This document shows, piece by piece, positions 1 through 9,633 of a stretch of DNA of 64,000 nucleotides. The notes beneath the pieces were generated by a model. It saw only the letters and a program-made list of their open reading frames with translations, had not been told where the DNA came from and searched no databases. Where the stretch lies: the NCBI RefSeq assembly GCF_032854445.1, contig NC_088302.1:12891338-12955337 (forward strand). Reading direction: 5' to 3'. Origin of the DNA: Liolophura sinensis. Its lineage: Eukaryota; Mollusca; Polyplacophora; Chitonida; Chitonidae. The stretch's first letter is position 1; each line of letters begins with the position of its first letter. The position numbers were made by a program, and so were the translations under genes.

Positions 1-306
1 TCTTTTAATAGTTTGTAACTCCAGTAAAGCTAGATAGAAAGCTTGAGTAGCTTAGAGGATATTTCCTTATGTATTTCGTAGTAGAAACCCACGAATGTGC
101 GATGTCAAATGTATGTAAACAAGGGGATAACTCCTGATGGAATACGCTTAGCAGGGGCAACTACTTTTGTTGGAATAATGGAAATAAGGGGCATAACTCT
201 AAATGTCAAACGACAATACGTGTCTGGAAAGAGTAATATATGGTAATTTTCTTTATTTTTTGTTCCAAAACTGTATAGGGGTTTTGCAGAGTTAACAATT
301 GTATCA

Positions 307-351
<45 letters not shown>

Positions 352-690
352 TTTATTTCATTTAGTTCACATTTATGTAAAGCAAACTTATGTCACAATT
401 CATTTAAAAACATTGTATTACTTTATTTTACTTAATTTACAATATCCCATGAAAATTAATTATGATGTGTTGTTATTTAAATCGGGCACTCATTTACCAT
501 CCTTGAGACGATCACCAATAGTATGGGTCAGTATGTCAGTGTGTCATGCTAGGGTTGCTATCTATCCGAATGGTTCCTATGTATTATATGTATTATATAA
601 ATTTTTTTAGCGGAACATACGTACATATGCACATATGTACAATAGTATGTATATAGAGTATGTCTAGGGTTTGGATATAACGTCCACAAC
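1..690. other. Polinton non-coding spacer upstream of PolB, with (TA)n
   Basis: No gene is seen. The block is repeated in inverted orientation at about 22430-23117, including the (TA)n run at about 308-350 (partner about 22770-22812). In copy B it separates the divergent PolB and RING genes, so the PolB promoter should lie here. Low-complexity reading frames across the TA run are not genes. Confidence 0.75.
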
Positions 691-695
691 CTTCT

Positions 696-3600
696 ATGTT
701 ACAGAGACCTGTTTCATCTACAACTACCCCAATGAGTAAAGCTCAAGTGAGTTTAGCGGGGGATGCCTCGCTGAAAGAAGAAGAAAAGAAAAAAAGTCCA
801 ACGAGCCAGTTCGAGCCCGACCCAGTACAACGGGCTGACCTGCGAGGATTCCACACCCAGCATCTCCTCACCCAAGATCCGCTTACCAGGGCCCAAAAAC
901 AACGCCCCAATACGAAATGGACCGTCGACCTCATCACCAACGTGCTGTTTTTCGTCCACAAACTGCCGCATCAGCCTATCGGTAAAGGTGGGGTAACGTT
1001 ACCCTCTTACCTGAAAGGAAACAAGGGGCTACACACGTTGGTGGATGGAAATAACGGTCTGTACAGGGACTATTTGTGTTTGTTTCGGTGTCTGGCCTTC
1101 CATCTAGATCAGGCCAACCCCAATAACTGCGAACACCAGGCTGAAGTGTATTACCGCAGGTATCTGGAGGAAATGGAGATGGAGCCGAGGTATTTCCGCA
1201 GGGTACCGCTCAGTGCGCTGGACACGGTGGAAAGCCTGTTTCAAGTGAATATTCAAGTCTACCAGCTCATCCCCATGGACAGGTCGTACTCAGCACAACT
1301 CATTCACCGCAGTGCCAAGCGCTATTCTCCCCCTACCCTGCGGTTAAACCTGTACCAGCGGCATTTCAGCTATATCAAAGACATGGGGCGTTATGCTCGA
1401 TCTTTCACCTGCCAGGTGTGCCAGAAGAGTTTCCCGAAACTGTGGGAGTTACGACGGCACGGTCAAACGTGCACCGACGCCATTCGACGAAAGTACCCGG
1501 GGGGTGTCTTCCGCAATCGGCCCGCCATTTTCGAAACGTTGGCGGACATGGGGATCGAACTCCAGAATGGTGACGACGGCATCTTCCCGTACCGAGCGTG
1601 TTACGACTTTGAGGCGTACTTGGCTCCGGTGAACCCGGTGGACGATGCGGCGACTGCCTCGACGGAATGGACGGCTCAACACATCCCCATGAGTGTCAGC
1701 GTCAACTCTAATGTACCGGATTACGACCAGCCCGTGTGTTTCATCTCCACCGGCGATCCCCAGGCACTCGTCGAGGACATGATGGCTTACCTCAACACCA
1801 TCAGCGAGATCAGTAGCGCCTATCTCCACGAGCGTTATGCTTACATCCTGGACGCCTTAGACGAGCGGATCGATCCCGACGAGAAGAAACCGTCTTACAC
1901 ACGCCGAGTGCGGGACAGATTCGTGACCTATATGGACCAACTCCCCGTCCTCGGCTTTAACTCGGGTAACTATGACCTGAACTTAATCAAACAACAGCTT
2001 TACCCCCACCTGGTCCAGAGCGGTGATTTGGAGTATGTGATTAAGCGGAACAATAATCACATGGCCCTCACCACACCGCAGCTGAAATTTCTGGACATTC
2101 GGAATTACCTGGCCCCGAATTACAGTTACGACAAGTGGGTGAAAGCTTACGACTGTCACGTGACCAAAGGGAAATTTTTTTACAGCTACATAGACTCCCT
2201 GGCCCGGCTGGAGGAAACCACACTGTCACCGCAGCATGCTTTCGACAATGATCTCATCCACCAACCGTGCACGGACGCAGAGTACAACACCTTACAGACG
2301 GTGTGGCGAGAGCACGGCATGCGGACCGTCAAAGACTTGCTGTGGTGGTATAATAACCTAGATGTCATTCCCTTCATTGAGGCTGCGGAGAAGATGTCGG
2401 TGTTCTACCGAACCATGCATGTGGATGTCTTCAAACACTGCATCAGCATACCAGGGCTTACCCTCCGCTATTTATTCCATGATTTACGCTCCGTGTTCAC
2501 CCTCGTCGGTGAGAAAGACAAAGACATGCACGATTGCCTCAAGAAAAACATCGTGGGTGGGCCGAGTATCATTTTCCACCGCTACCACGAACGAGGTGTA
2601 ACCCGTATACGGGGCGGAAAGCTGTGTCAGTGCATCGTGGGATTCGATGCCAAGGCGCTGTACCTGTACTGCCTGGCCTCACCTATGCCGGCAGGTCACT
2701 GCGTCCGTTGGCGCCGTCAGGACGGGGGAGAGAAGTTCGTTCCCTCCGGCACCGCCACCCGTCTGGCTGAAAAATTCCTGGACTGGAAGTCACAGCAGCT
2801 GGGGGTATCGATCCGTCACCGACTCAATCACACCGAGAAGCGGATCGGCGATCGACAACTCCCCGTAGACGGGTTCGCCTATATCGACGGACAGCCTACT
2901 GTGTTTCAATTCCACGGGTGTTATTTCCACTATCACGGCTGTCACCTGAATCACCCTCGCCCGGGAAAAGTGTGCTACAACGAGCGGCGGGGATTAACCC
3001 CCCCCCCCCCCCCCCAGGACTTACGGCGGGAGGTGGATGCGAACGACGCATACATTCGCTCCCAGGGCTATCCATTGGTAACGATATGGGAGTGTGAGTT
3101 CCACCGCCAACGCGCGACAAACCCAGCCTTACGGGACTTCCTTCAACAGTACGGTTTACCCCCGTCACAGCGACAACCCAAGACATAAGCTCAGCTCATG
3201 GAGGCTGTCATTCAAGGTCAGTTGTTTGGATTTGTGGAATGTGACATCCACGTGCCGGACCACCTCAAAGCGGACTTTGCCGAATGCCCACCCATCTTTA
3301 AAAACACCGAGGTGAGTCGGGCTGATATAGGCCCCACCATGGCAGAGTTCGCGGCTGTGAATGACATCATGCCAACACCCAGGCGTATGCTGATCGGGAG
3401 CATGTTTGGGAAGCAAATTCTGCTAGCCACACCTCTGCTCCAGTGGTATCTCGGTCGGGGATTGGTCGTCACGCACGTCTACCAAGCGATGGAATACACA
3501 CCGGAGCGAGCGTTCGAAGCATTCGCAGACGCCGTCACCCAAGCTCGACGGGAGGGAGATGTTGACCCCACCAAAGCCCTGATCGGGGAGACGATGAAGC

Positions 3601-4348
3601 TGTTGGGGAATTCAGGTTATGGAAAAACCGTCACCAATCAAGACCGACACGTGGATGTCAAAATCTGTGATCTGGCAAAAACACGAAAATTACTGGCGAG
3701 TGTTCGGTGTCGAACCGTCGACCCCATCGACGAGACCACCTTTGAAGTGACGAGTAGCAAGAAGACCATTCGCTACAATCTCCCCTTGCAAATAGGGTGT
3801 ATGGTCTACCAGTATGCCAAACTCCGCATGCTGGAATTTTATTACGATTTCATGGCTCGTTTTTTCGACAAGGCAGATTGGCAGTACTGTGAGATGGACA
3901 CAGACTCTGCTTACATGGCTTGGTCTGACCCAGACTGGGAATCTCTCGTCAAACCCGAGCTGCGAGTCGTGTACGAGACCGAGCGGGATGCGTGGTTACC
4001 CCGTCGCGACCATTACGACCATGATAAGCGCACACCGGGGCTTTTCAAGTCGAGTGGACCGGTGATGCCATCGTCAGTTTGTGTTCCAAGACTTAATATT
4101 GTTACGGCGGGGCATCCAACACCAAAGACAAACTCTCCTGCAAAGGTGTGAGCGCACGAGGTGTGGACAAGGCCGTGTACCTCTCTGTGTTGCGCAATCA
4201 CCAAAGCGCGAGTGGTGTGAATCGGGGGATGCGGATGCGGGGCAATACGATGTACTCGTATACCCAACACAAAGACGCATTCACATACTTTTACGGGAAG
4301 CGAAAAGTGCTCCCCGACGGGGTGAGCACCACCTATTTAGATCTGTAG
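696..4348 (+). pseudogene. Polinton protein-primed type DNA polymerase B (PolB), broken
   Basis: Replicative family B polymerase of the element. The ATG at 696 is shared with copy B. The N-terminal part holds a C2H2-type finger (CQVC...H...C pattern near residues 238-260). Exonuclease motifs follow: the DFE of Exo I near residue 301 and an FNSGNYDLN segment resembling Exo II. The palm region shows a DAKALY segment corresponding to motif A (near 2640), the NSGYG motif B near 3610 and the DTDS catalytic motif C near 3900. The frame reaches a natural-looking end at 4348, close before the histone-type stem-loop at 4406. The copy is broken, with about three breaks. It is convergent with the capsid gene block. 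The family assignment is firm from motif order and context. Confidence 0.93.
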
Positions 4349-4405
4349 AACGGTGCTATGGATACTCTACACACCCGGCTCCTGTGCTCTTGTGACACTT
4401 CCCAC

Positions 4406-4446
4406 GGCCCTTTTCAGGACCAAGCAACTCTTCCCGAAAGAGTACT
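4406..4446 (+). terminator. Histone-type mRNA 3' end (stem-loop and downstream element) after PolB
   Basis: Positions 4406-4421 read GGCCCTTTTCAGGACC, a 6-bp stem with one mismatch and a 4-base TTTC loop, close to the metazoan histone stem-loop consensus bound by SLBP. A purine-rich CCGAAAGAG element starts about 13 bases after the stem, where the U7 snRNA target of histone genes lies. A second, perfect copy is at 25009-25044. About 150 bp around the two are similar. Known: this arrangement makes non-polyadenylated, S-phase mRNA 3' ends. Inferred: PolB mRNA ends this way. Confidence 0.75.
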
Positions 4447-4644
4447 TTCTCAACCTAAGCACTAAAAAAAGAAAGAAAGGAAACCCCACACCAGACACAG
4501 TCTTCCCATTTTTTTTAATTATACAATTTTTTTCATGTGTTTTATCATTCGCAGTGGTACGTACGTTAAAAAGTTAAAAACGCCTAGCGGGGGGCGGCGG
4601 GCCGGCAGCCGTAATAGCCTGACACACTGACCCGACTTGCCGTG

Positions 4645-4747
4645 CCTGCTACATCGTCATACATTGTTGCCGAGCGGCGCCTTGCCGGTATACGGCAGAC
4701 GGCCTGGTAACAATGTATGACGCAACAATGTATGACGATGTAGCAGG
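4645..4747. repeat. Perfect 26-bp inverted repeat between convergent PolB and protease genes
   Basis: 4645-4670 and 4722-4747 are exact reverse complements separated by 51 bases; the spacer holds a smaller GCCG/CGGC palindrome around GTATAC. It sits in the only gap between the + strand PolB and the - strand capsid block, a plausible place for a bidirectional 3' end or a structure with a role in replication. The function is not shown. Confidence 0.8.
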
Positions 4748-4834
4748 CGGGGTAACAGGTCGAACAGGGAAAACAAGAACGTGGAATGCATAACACGTCG
4801 AACTGGAAAGAAAGAATGTTATTTGATGCATGTT

Positions 4835-5401
4835 TTACAGTCCATGGGTGTGGAAAAAAAACGAGGGATGGATCCCAAACTGACGATCCACCCAATCGAA
4901 CACCCGTAAGTCATTATCGTAGGTCGTGCACGCTGTGTCCAACGTGTGTACAATAGCATCCATGGGACGGCCTCGAGCTCGCTGGGTTAAGTAATACACA
5001 CAATATTGACCGCACACGGTCGTGTCCAGACTCTGCAGCCGCCGATCGTTCCACGTCCAGTGGTGTGTTCCCCAGTTAAGCCAAGCGGTGATATCGGGGT
5101 AGAGGGGTGGGCGTCCGTAGGAATCAAAGTATTCGCCCCGGAGATGGGGTGGATTGGACCACTGGTCTATGAAGACGGCGACCCAATGTCGTCCTGGGTG
5201 AAGGCACGTGTCTGTGTTAATGATGCAGGCCCAGGGGGTCCAGGGTATCCTAGGGGTGGGGCTTGAGGGGCGTGAGGAGCGTGAGGGGCGTGGGGGGAGT
5301 GAAGGAAGATGATCCCGAGGGTAGACCCCACCCCCTCCCCCCACCACAGCCCGGGTAAACACGTCTGTTTGTAGCACACGTCGCAATTGCACCGTGTCCA
5401 T
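4835..5401 (-). CDS. Polinton adenain/Ulp1-like cysteine protease (PRO)
   Basis: Maturation protease of the C5/Ulp1 fold, which in adenoviruses and Polintons processes capsid proteins. Likely catalytic residues visible in order are His in GRHWVAVFID, Asp in EYFDSYG, and Cys in TVCGQYCVYYL, the usual H-D/E-C arrangement with a Gln-containing turn near the Cys. The first ATG, MDTVQLRRVL, is at 5401; a slightly longer frame begins only with TTG. About 188 residues is the normal length for this family. It lies directly downstream of the major capsid gene on the same strand, almost touching it. The N-terminal third contains a Pro/Ser-rich stretch. The frame is open throughout. Confidence 0.88.
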   Translation of the reverse strand: MDTVQLRRVLQTDVFTRAVVGGGGGVYPRDHLPSLPPRPSRSSRPSSPTPRIPWTPWACIINTDTCLHPGRHWVAVFIDQWSNPPHLRGEYFDSYGRPPLYPDITAWLNWGTHHWTWNDRRLQSLDTTVCGQYCVYYLTQRARGRPMDAIVHTLDTACTTYDNDLRVFDWVDRQFGIHPSFFFHTHGL

Positions 5402-5424
5402 GTTGTTGTTTGTTTTTTGGGTGT

Positions 5425-6735
5425 TCAACTGGCGAAGTCACAGAGCACGTTTCGGCTTTGGTCTATTTCTATGATATTGCTGAATTCAGCGTAGCACACC
5501 ACGTTAATGGTTTCCGGCAGTGGTTTGGCAAACCGCATCTCCAGGCGCAAATCCCCTTTTTGTACCAGGTTCAGTTGGTGGTCATCGTGGAGGCTAGGGG
5601 TCAAGTCGAAACAAAACAGCGTGTGGCCTTCGGCGAATGTGGTGCGCTTGATATTGTTTCCCTCGTCGTGGAACGCTTTCCCCGTGTGGGTAAAGAGGTT
5701 CATGTACGTGCGGATGAAATTCTCGTTCTCAAAGTCGGGTGTCAGGGGCTTGGTTGGAATCTGACGACCGCCAACGTACGAAGCGACGAAGTTTGTGTAG
5801 CAGTGTCGGAAACGAAACGGGTTTTTAGTGTAGTCCCCGTCAAAAGCCTTGTTGCTCACACACCCCACCACTAAACGTGTCGGTATGCTGCCCAGAAATA
5901 GGTTTTGTTCATTGATGAGGGTGTGACCTCTGGGGACAGAGAAATACTTGGTCAGCACGCGGCGGATTGGGTACTTGGCAGGAGCTTTGGCCAAGGCTTT
6001 CAAATGCCCCAGTTGTACACCGCTGGTGATTTTCACTTTGCGCACAAAGATCAAGACCTCCTCCAAGCGAGTCTTGTAGCCGGGAGTGGCTTCATCGGAC
6101 ATCAAAGCAAACGAATCCTTAGCCGGGGTGAGACGGATGCGGACCGTGACGTTGTTAAGCAGGTGTCGGTGTTGTAGGAACATGTCACAATGCAGGCGAC
6201 CCAGCATGTCAACCGACCGACTTTCAGCCGTGCACTCCAGCCGATCGACAAACCCATCGTTGGTGTCAGTCATCGTGTCAAACTTTCCTGGGGTGTCCGC
6301 ATACCACAAGGCAGCAGACAGCTGGCTCTTTTTAGCCTCTTTACCATAAGACAACAATGTCTCCAAGTAAGCCCGGTATGGGTACATGTTGGTGGACGGC
6401 GTGATGAGTTTATCGTTCAGGGAGACGTCTACCTGTCGCCACATGGATTGTATCCACAGGTTAGTCGGAGCCACCTTCTTGTCAGCCGCCACAGCCGTCC
6501 CGTCCCCGTTGAGGATTTTTGCTTTCACGTACAGCATGGTGTTGGCCAAGTCCAAGTAAGTGTCTGCGTCAGCGTTGGTGATGACAAATTCTACAGGTCC
6601 CACATCACTCAGGCTGGCGATGGGGCTGTAAGCATCCCAGCGGCCTTCTCGAACGCTGGTGTCGGTCGGGGGTAAGGTCCACAAATCAAACTCACTGCTG
6701 GCGGACGGGCAGCACTCGGGGTGGGGAAGAGCCAT
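5425..6735 (-). CDS. Polinton major capsid protein (double jelly-roll, hexon-like)
   Basis: A 436-residue open frame from ATG at 6735 (MALPHPECC). Position in the - strand block, next to the adenain-type protease, and sequence style (for example the SMWRQVDVSLNDKLITPS segment near residue 95 and the YPYRAYLETLLSYG segment near residue 120) match the Polinton PY/hexon-like family, whose members form the virus-like shell. Family members are often annotated as uncharacterised proteins similar to worm F54H12.2. The frame looks whole. Assignment rests on recognised segments plus gene order; a structure prediction showing two eight-stranded jelly rolls would settle it. Confidence 0.88.
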   Translation of the reverse strand: MALPHPECCPSASSEFDLWTLPPTDTSVREGRWDAYSPIASLSDVGPVEFVITNADADTYLDLANTMLYVKAKILNGDGTAVAADKKVAPTNLWIQSMWRQVDVSLNDKLITPSTNMYPYRAYLETLLSYGKEAKKSQLSAALWYADTPGKFDTMTDTNDGFVDRLECTAESRSVDMLGRLHCDMFLQHRHLLNNVTVRIRLTPAKDSFALMSDEATPGYKTRLEEVLIFVRKVKITSGVQLGHLKALAKAPAKYPIRRVLTKYFSVPRGHTLINEQNLFLGSIPTRLVVGCVSNKAFDGDYTKNPFRFRHCYTNFVASYVGGRQIPTKPLTPDFENENFIRTYMNLFTHTGKAFHDEGNNIKRTTFAEGHTLFCFDLTPSLHDDHQLNLVQKGDLRLEMRFAKPLPETINVVCYAEFSNIIEIDQSRNVLCDFAS

Positions 6736-6766
6736 GGCTTGTGTATGTGCGCGTGCGTGTGTGTGT

Positions 6767-7231
6767 TTAGCTGAAAATATCCGGTGGATTCAGGGCATTC
6801 GATGTGGCTCGAGCTTTGATGTGTCTACTTCTGGGCTTGACGGCACGTCTTTTAAGTCCCACGTGTCGGTGACGAGTGGGCGTGACGCGCGGTGTCTTCC
6901 GTTTTATAGGCTCACCCAGTAACCGCTGTCGGGCGTAGCGACTAGCTTTGACCAGCAGCTGTTTTCCAGTCGCCAAACCGCGTCGTTTCAGAGCCTGTTG
7001 TGGTGACACGCCCCCACTCAGCACGTCCCCCACGACTTGCAGTCCGGTTCGTAACGCCGTTTTGCCCAGTGCTTTCACAGCCGGTGAGGTTAACAAGGGT
7101 TGTGGGAGGAGTTTGCTGAGACCGCCCAGCAAACCGTGACCGCGCTGGACAGCCACACCCCGAAACACAGGTAACCCACCTCCGCCGGCTTGTTTGGTGT
7201 AATAGTCAACGTAAGCCTGCTGTGATGCCAT
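6767..7231 (-). CDS. Polinton pVI-like small capsid-associated protein
   Basis: A 154-residue frame from ATG at 7231. A Gly-rich start (GGGGLPVFRGVAVQRGHG) is followed by an amphipathic stretch (LLGGLSKLLPQPLL) and a KALGKTALRTGLQVVGDVLSGG segment, then a strongly basic tail (RHRHVGLKRRAVKPRSRH). This layout is typical of the adenovirus protein VI-like gene of Polintons/adintoviruses, proposed to be membrane-active and to bind the inner capsid. It starts where the minor capsid gene ends and lies just upstream of the major capsid gene. The frame looks whole. Confidence 0.78.
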   Translation of the reverse strand: MASQQAYVDYYTKQAGGGGLPVFRGVAVQRGHGLLGGLSKLLPQPLLTSPAVKALGKTALRTGLQVVGDVLSGGVSPQQALKRRGLATGKQLLVKASRYARQRLLGEPIKRKTPRVTPTRHRHVGLKRRAVKPRSRHIKARATSNALNPPDIFS

Positions 7232-8058
7232 TATTGCAAGGGTAAAGCACGCCGCTGTCGACAGTGAAGTGTCACCACCACTTTACCGCGTTCAAATGCG
7301 ACGGATTGACCCGTGTCGTCCCTAATATCAATGTCCACCGTCGAGAAATGTTTGGACTGCACGGGGATGTATTCCACGTGTTGGAAAGTCTTGGAGACGT
7401 GCTCCCCATACTGCCCTTCCGTGGTAACCGTCCGCAACAACGGGGCCAACGTGTCCCCCACCACACGCGGTTCGATAATGTCTGTGTACACGTACAGCGT
7501 GGGTGTGCTGATCGTTAAATCCTCGGCACCGACATACATGAGGTCCGCCGGTCCCATGAGCCATCCGTACGGTAAATTCATGAGTTGCATTAGCCGTGGG
7601 CTGAAACCAAGCCCCAGTGGTTTCTCAAACCGCACGCTGTATTTCCGCTGCATATCGTCGAACTCAAACGTTAAGTCCCCGGCGTGCTCCTGGAGATCGC
7701 GGATCTCTGTCTCGCTTAACAATTTGGTCAACCCCCAGGCCAGGTCTTTGGGTGTCGGGTAGTAGCCGGCTGGTAATATGAGCTTATGCGTACCGTGGTG
7801 CGAGTCCTTTGGGGAGCCTATGGTATACCACACTTAACCTGCCCGCACGTTAAACCAGGTCCGAGGATACTGTATTTCGACCAGCCCACATTCCCAGTCA
7901 CCTGTCAAATGGATGGGGCGGGGTAATTGGGTGGTGAAACGCGTCAAGGTATTGTTGGGGAAGTAGTCCAGCGAGCTGTTACTGGGTAGCGTCACGTGAA
8001 ACATGGTGTGGATGAGATGATCTCCCTCAGGTGGACTGATCGTTTTGTCCTCTGGCAC
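7231..8058 (-). pseudogene. Polinton minor capsid (penton-like) protein, broken
   Basis: The - strand stretch between the pX-like and pVI-like genes encodes segments typical of the Polinton penton-like protein. The first part has MFHVTLPSNSSLDYFPNNTL and GDWECGLVEIQYP; the later part has HKLILPAGYYPTPKDLAWGL and MQRKYSVRF. In the family this protein has a single jelly-roll and sits at capsid vertices. The gene is broken at least once. Identity rests on gene order and recognised segments; confidence is moderate to high. Confidence 0.78.
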
Positions 8059-8064
8059 CTGTAT

Positions 8065-8586
8065 TTAATTAATAGGGACTCCACCTGAGCGGGCGTATGA
8101 TAGATGAAGCGGGCCGGAGTTCAGGTCGCTGGCCTCGTCGCGTCTTCTTGGGTCGCTTTGGTGTGGTGTGTGTGGTGTGTGTGGAACTAGAGGCGGTAGT
8201 GGAGGGCCTGGTTTTTTTTTTGCTCTGTGGGCTGGTCGGGGTTCTGGCGATCGGGGGATTCCCCAGCTCGGTCGGGGAATGGCTTTGGCGAGGAGGGGGG
8301 CAAGTAGCAGTGGCAGGAATCCACCACGTTGAACAATCCGTCCTTTCTTATGCAGGGGAACACTTTTCTTCACCAAAGTGCGAAGACCCGTCTTGTGTCG
8401 CTGTAACTTCACCTTCTGAGCCGGCGAGAGTGGAACGTTTCCATTTAACACATTCTTAGCACATTCACACAAGCACCGGAGTAATCCTGGATCGTTACCC
8501 CGCAACACAGCCTGACGAATAGAGGGGGTGGCTCGCACGAGCAGTGTTAATAAGGGACCGTAACGTTGGAGACGGCGTGACCTCAT
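8065..8586 (-). CDS. Polinton pX-like basic core protein
   Basis: About 173 residues from the first ATG at 8586 (MRSRRLQRYG). Family-typical segments are LLRCLCECAKNVLNGNVPLS (near residue 40) and a basic run, KLQRHKTGLRTLVKKSVPLH, followed by QRGGFLPLLLAPLLAK, a short hydrophobic patch. The C-terminal half is Pro-rich with HTPHTPH repeats. Adintovirus annotations compare this protein with adenovirus core protein X. It is likely to bind DNA or join core to capsid. The frame looks whole. It sits between the tandemly duplicated spacer (8639-9034) and the minor capsid gene. Confidence 0.72.
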   Translation of the reverse strand: MRSRRLQRYGPLLTLLVRATPSIRQAVLRGNDPGLLRCLCECAKNVLNGNVPLSPAQKVKLQRHKTGLRTLVKKSVPLHKKGRIVQRGGFLPLLLAPLLAKAIPRPSWGIPRSPEPRPAHRAKKKPGPPLPPLVPHTPHTPHQSDPRRRDEASDLNSGPLHLSYARSGGVPIN

Positions 8587-8638
8587 CACGGGTTGTCGTT
8601 GTGAGAGCAACTGAGGCGATAGACTGTGTGTTCAAAGT

Positions 8639-9034
8639 TTTATGATGACACACTGACACACTGACCCAGTCACCGCTCGCCACAATAATACACTGTTTTA
8701 CCAGGCCGTCAGCTGACACGTCAACCAGCCCACCCACCAACCAACCCACCAGCCAGCCAGCCAGCCAGCCAAAAACAAACTGATGTGACAGATTGTAGGT
8801 TCAAAGTTGGTATTATGACTTGGGAGCTAGGTGTGTTGTGTTTATGATAACACTGACACACTGACCTAGGCACCGCTCGCTGCAATAATACACTGTTTTA
8901 CCAGTCCGTCAGCTGACACGCCAGCCAGCCCACCCACCAGCCAGCCCACCAGCCAGCCAGCCAGCCAAAACAAGCTGATGTGATAGATTGTAGGTTCAAA
9001 GTTGGTGTTATGACTTGGGGAGATAGGCGTGTTG
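8639..9034. repeat. Two tandem copies of a ~198-bp unit between pX-like and ATPase genes
   Basis: Copy 1 (about 8639-8836) and copy 2 (about 8837-9034) share the same order: TGACACAC repeats, a CAATAATACACTGTTTTACCAG block, a run of CCAGCCAGCC, then a TTGTAGGTTCAAAGTTGG block. The 3' end of the ATPase frame falls inside copy 2, so the unit includes the gene's tail region. Apart from the tandem duplication no gene is seen here. Confidence 0.85.
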
Positions 9035-9625
9035 AATCTCCCCGGGGAAAATGTGGGTGCGAAGTCGCAGGTGATCGGGTGTGGTTTGCTTGAAATCCAC
9101 CAGCAAATACCCGTGAGGTTCAGCCGTGGCATCTTCAAAGGCCTCGCGCACGTACTGTGTTCGCCCTGGAGCCATTTGTTTAGCGATCGTGGTAATTTGG
9201 GATACATCTCGCGGGTTTTTGAACAGCACCAAGTAGTGTGCATTCAGACTGATGGTCCGATGGTCTTTGGTTTTGTTAAACAAATTCTGCACGATGTACA
9301 CCACGCTGATATTGCGGTGGTGACTGCCTTTGGTGAAGAGTTTTGTCACGCGATCGTCGGCTTCAGCCATCAAATCATCCACGACGACTAACGTCCGCTC
9401 CCCAGGGTCGAAAGTGGACGGGCTGGGCACACCTTCTTCAAACTGAACGTGAGGTAATGTGGTGTACAATGGCTGCCACTCCCCGTAACACCAGACGATG
9501 CGTTGTGGGGGTGGATGAAAGAGAGTTGGAGCGTGTTCCACTAACCGTTTCACAAACACAGACTTCCCAGATCCCGTCGGGCCGCTGACAATGCAGGTAA
9601 AGGGATGCTCCCATCGCGTGTCCAT
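9008..9625 (-). CDS. Polinton FtsK/HerA-type DNA packaging ATPase
   Basis: About 205 residues from ATG at 9625 (MDTRWEHPF). Walker A is GPTGSGKS at residues 15-22 and Walker B is TLVVVDDLM near residue 80; a later HRNISVVYIVQNLF segment fits the sensor region of A32/FtsK-like packaging ATPases. In Polintons and related viruses the enzyme pumps genome DNA into the capsid. Length is normal for the family. It is followed on the same strand by the pX-like gene and preceded by the membrane protein gene, with only a few bases between. The frame looks whole; the C-terminus runs into the duplicated spacer. Confidence 0.93.
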   Translation of the reverse strand: MDTRWEHPFTCIVSGPTGSGKSVFVKRLVEHAPTLFHPPPQRIVWCYGEWQPLYTTLPHVQFEEGVPSPSTFDPGERTLVVVDDLMAEADDRVTKLFTKGSHHRNISVVYIVQNLFNKTKDHRTISLNAHYLVLFKNPRDVSQITTIAKQMAPGRTQYVREAFEDATAEPHGYLLVDFKQTTPDHLRLRTHIFPGEIQHAYLPKS

Positions 9626-9633
9626 GGGTAGAA

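Noticed and set aside
299-610. 103-codon frame with a Tyr-Ile run
   Set aside because: Translation of the (TA)n microsatellite in the Polinton spacer; not preserved as a gene in the inverted copy.
5006-6675. Long + strand frames opposite protease and capsid genes
   Set aside because: Antisense shadows; the - strand frames match known Polinton proteins.
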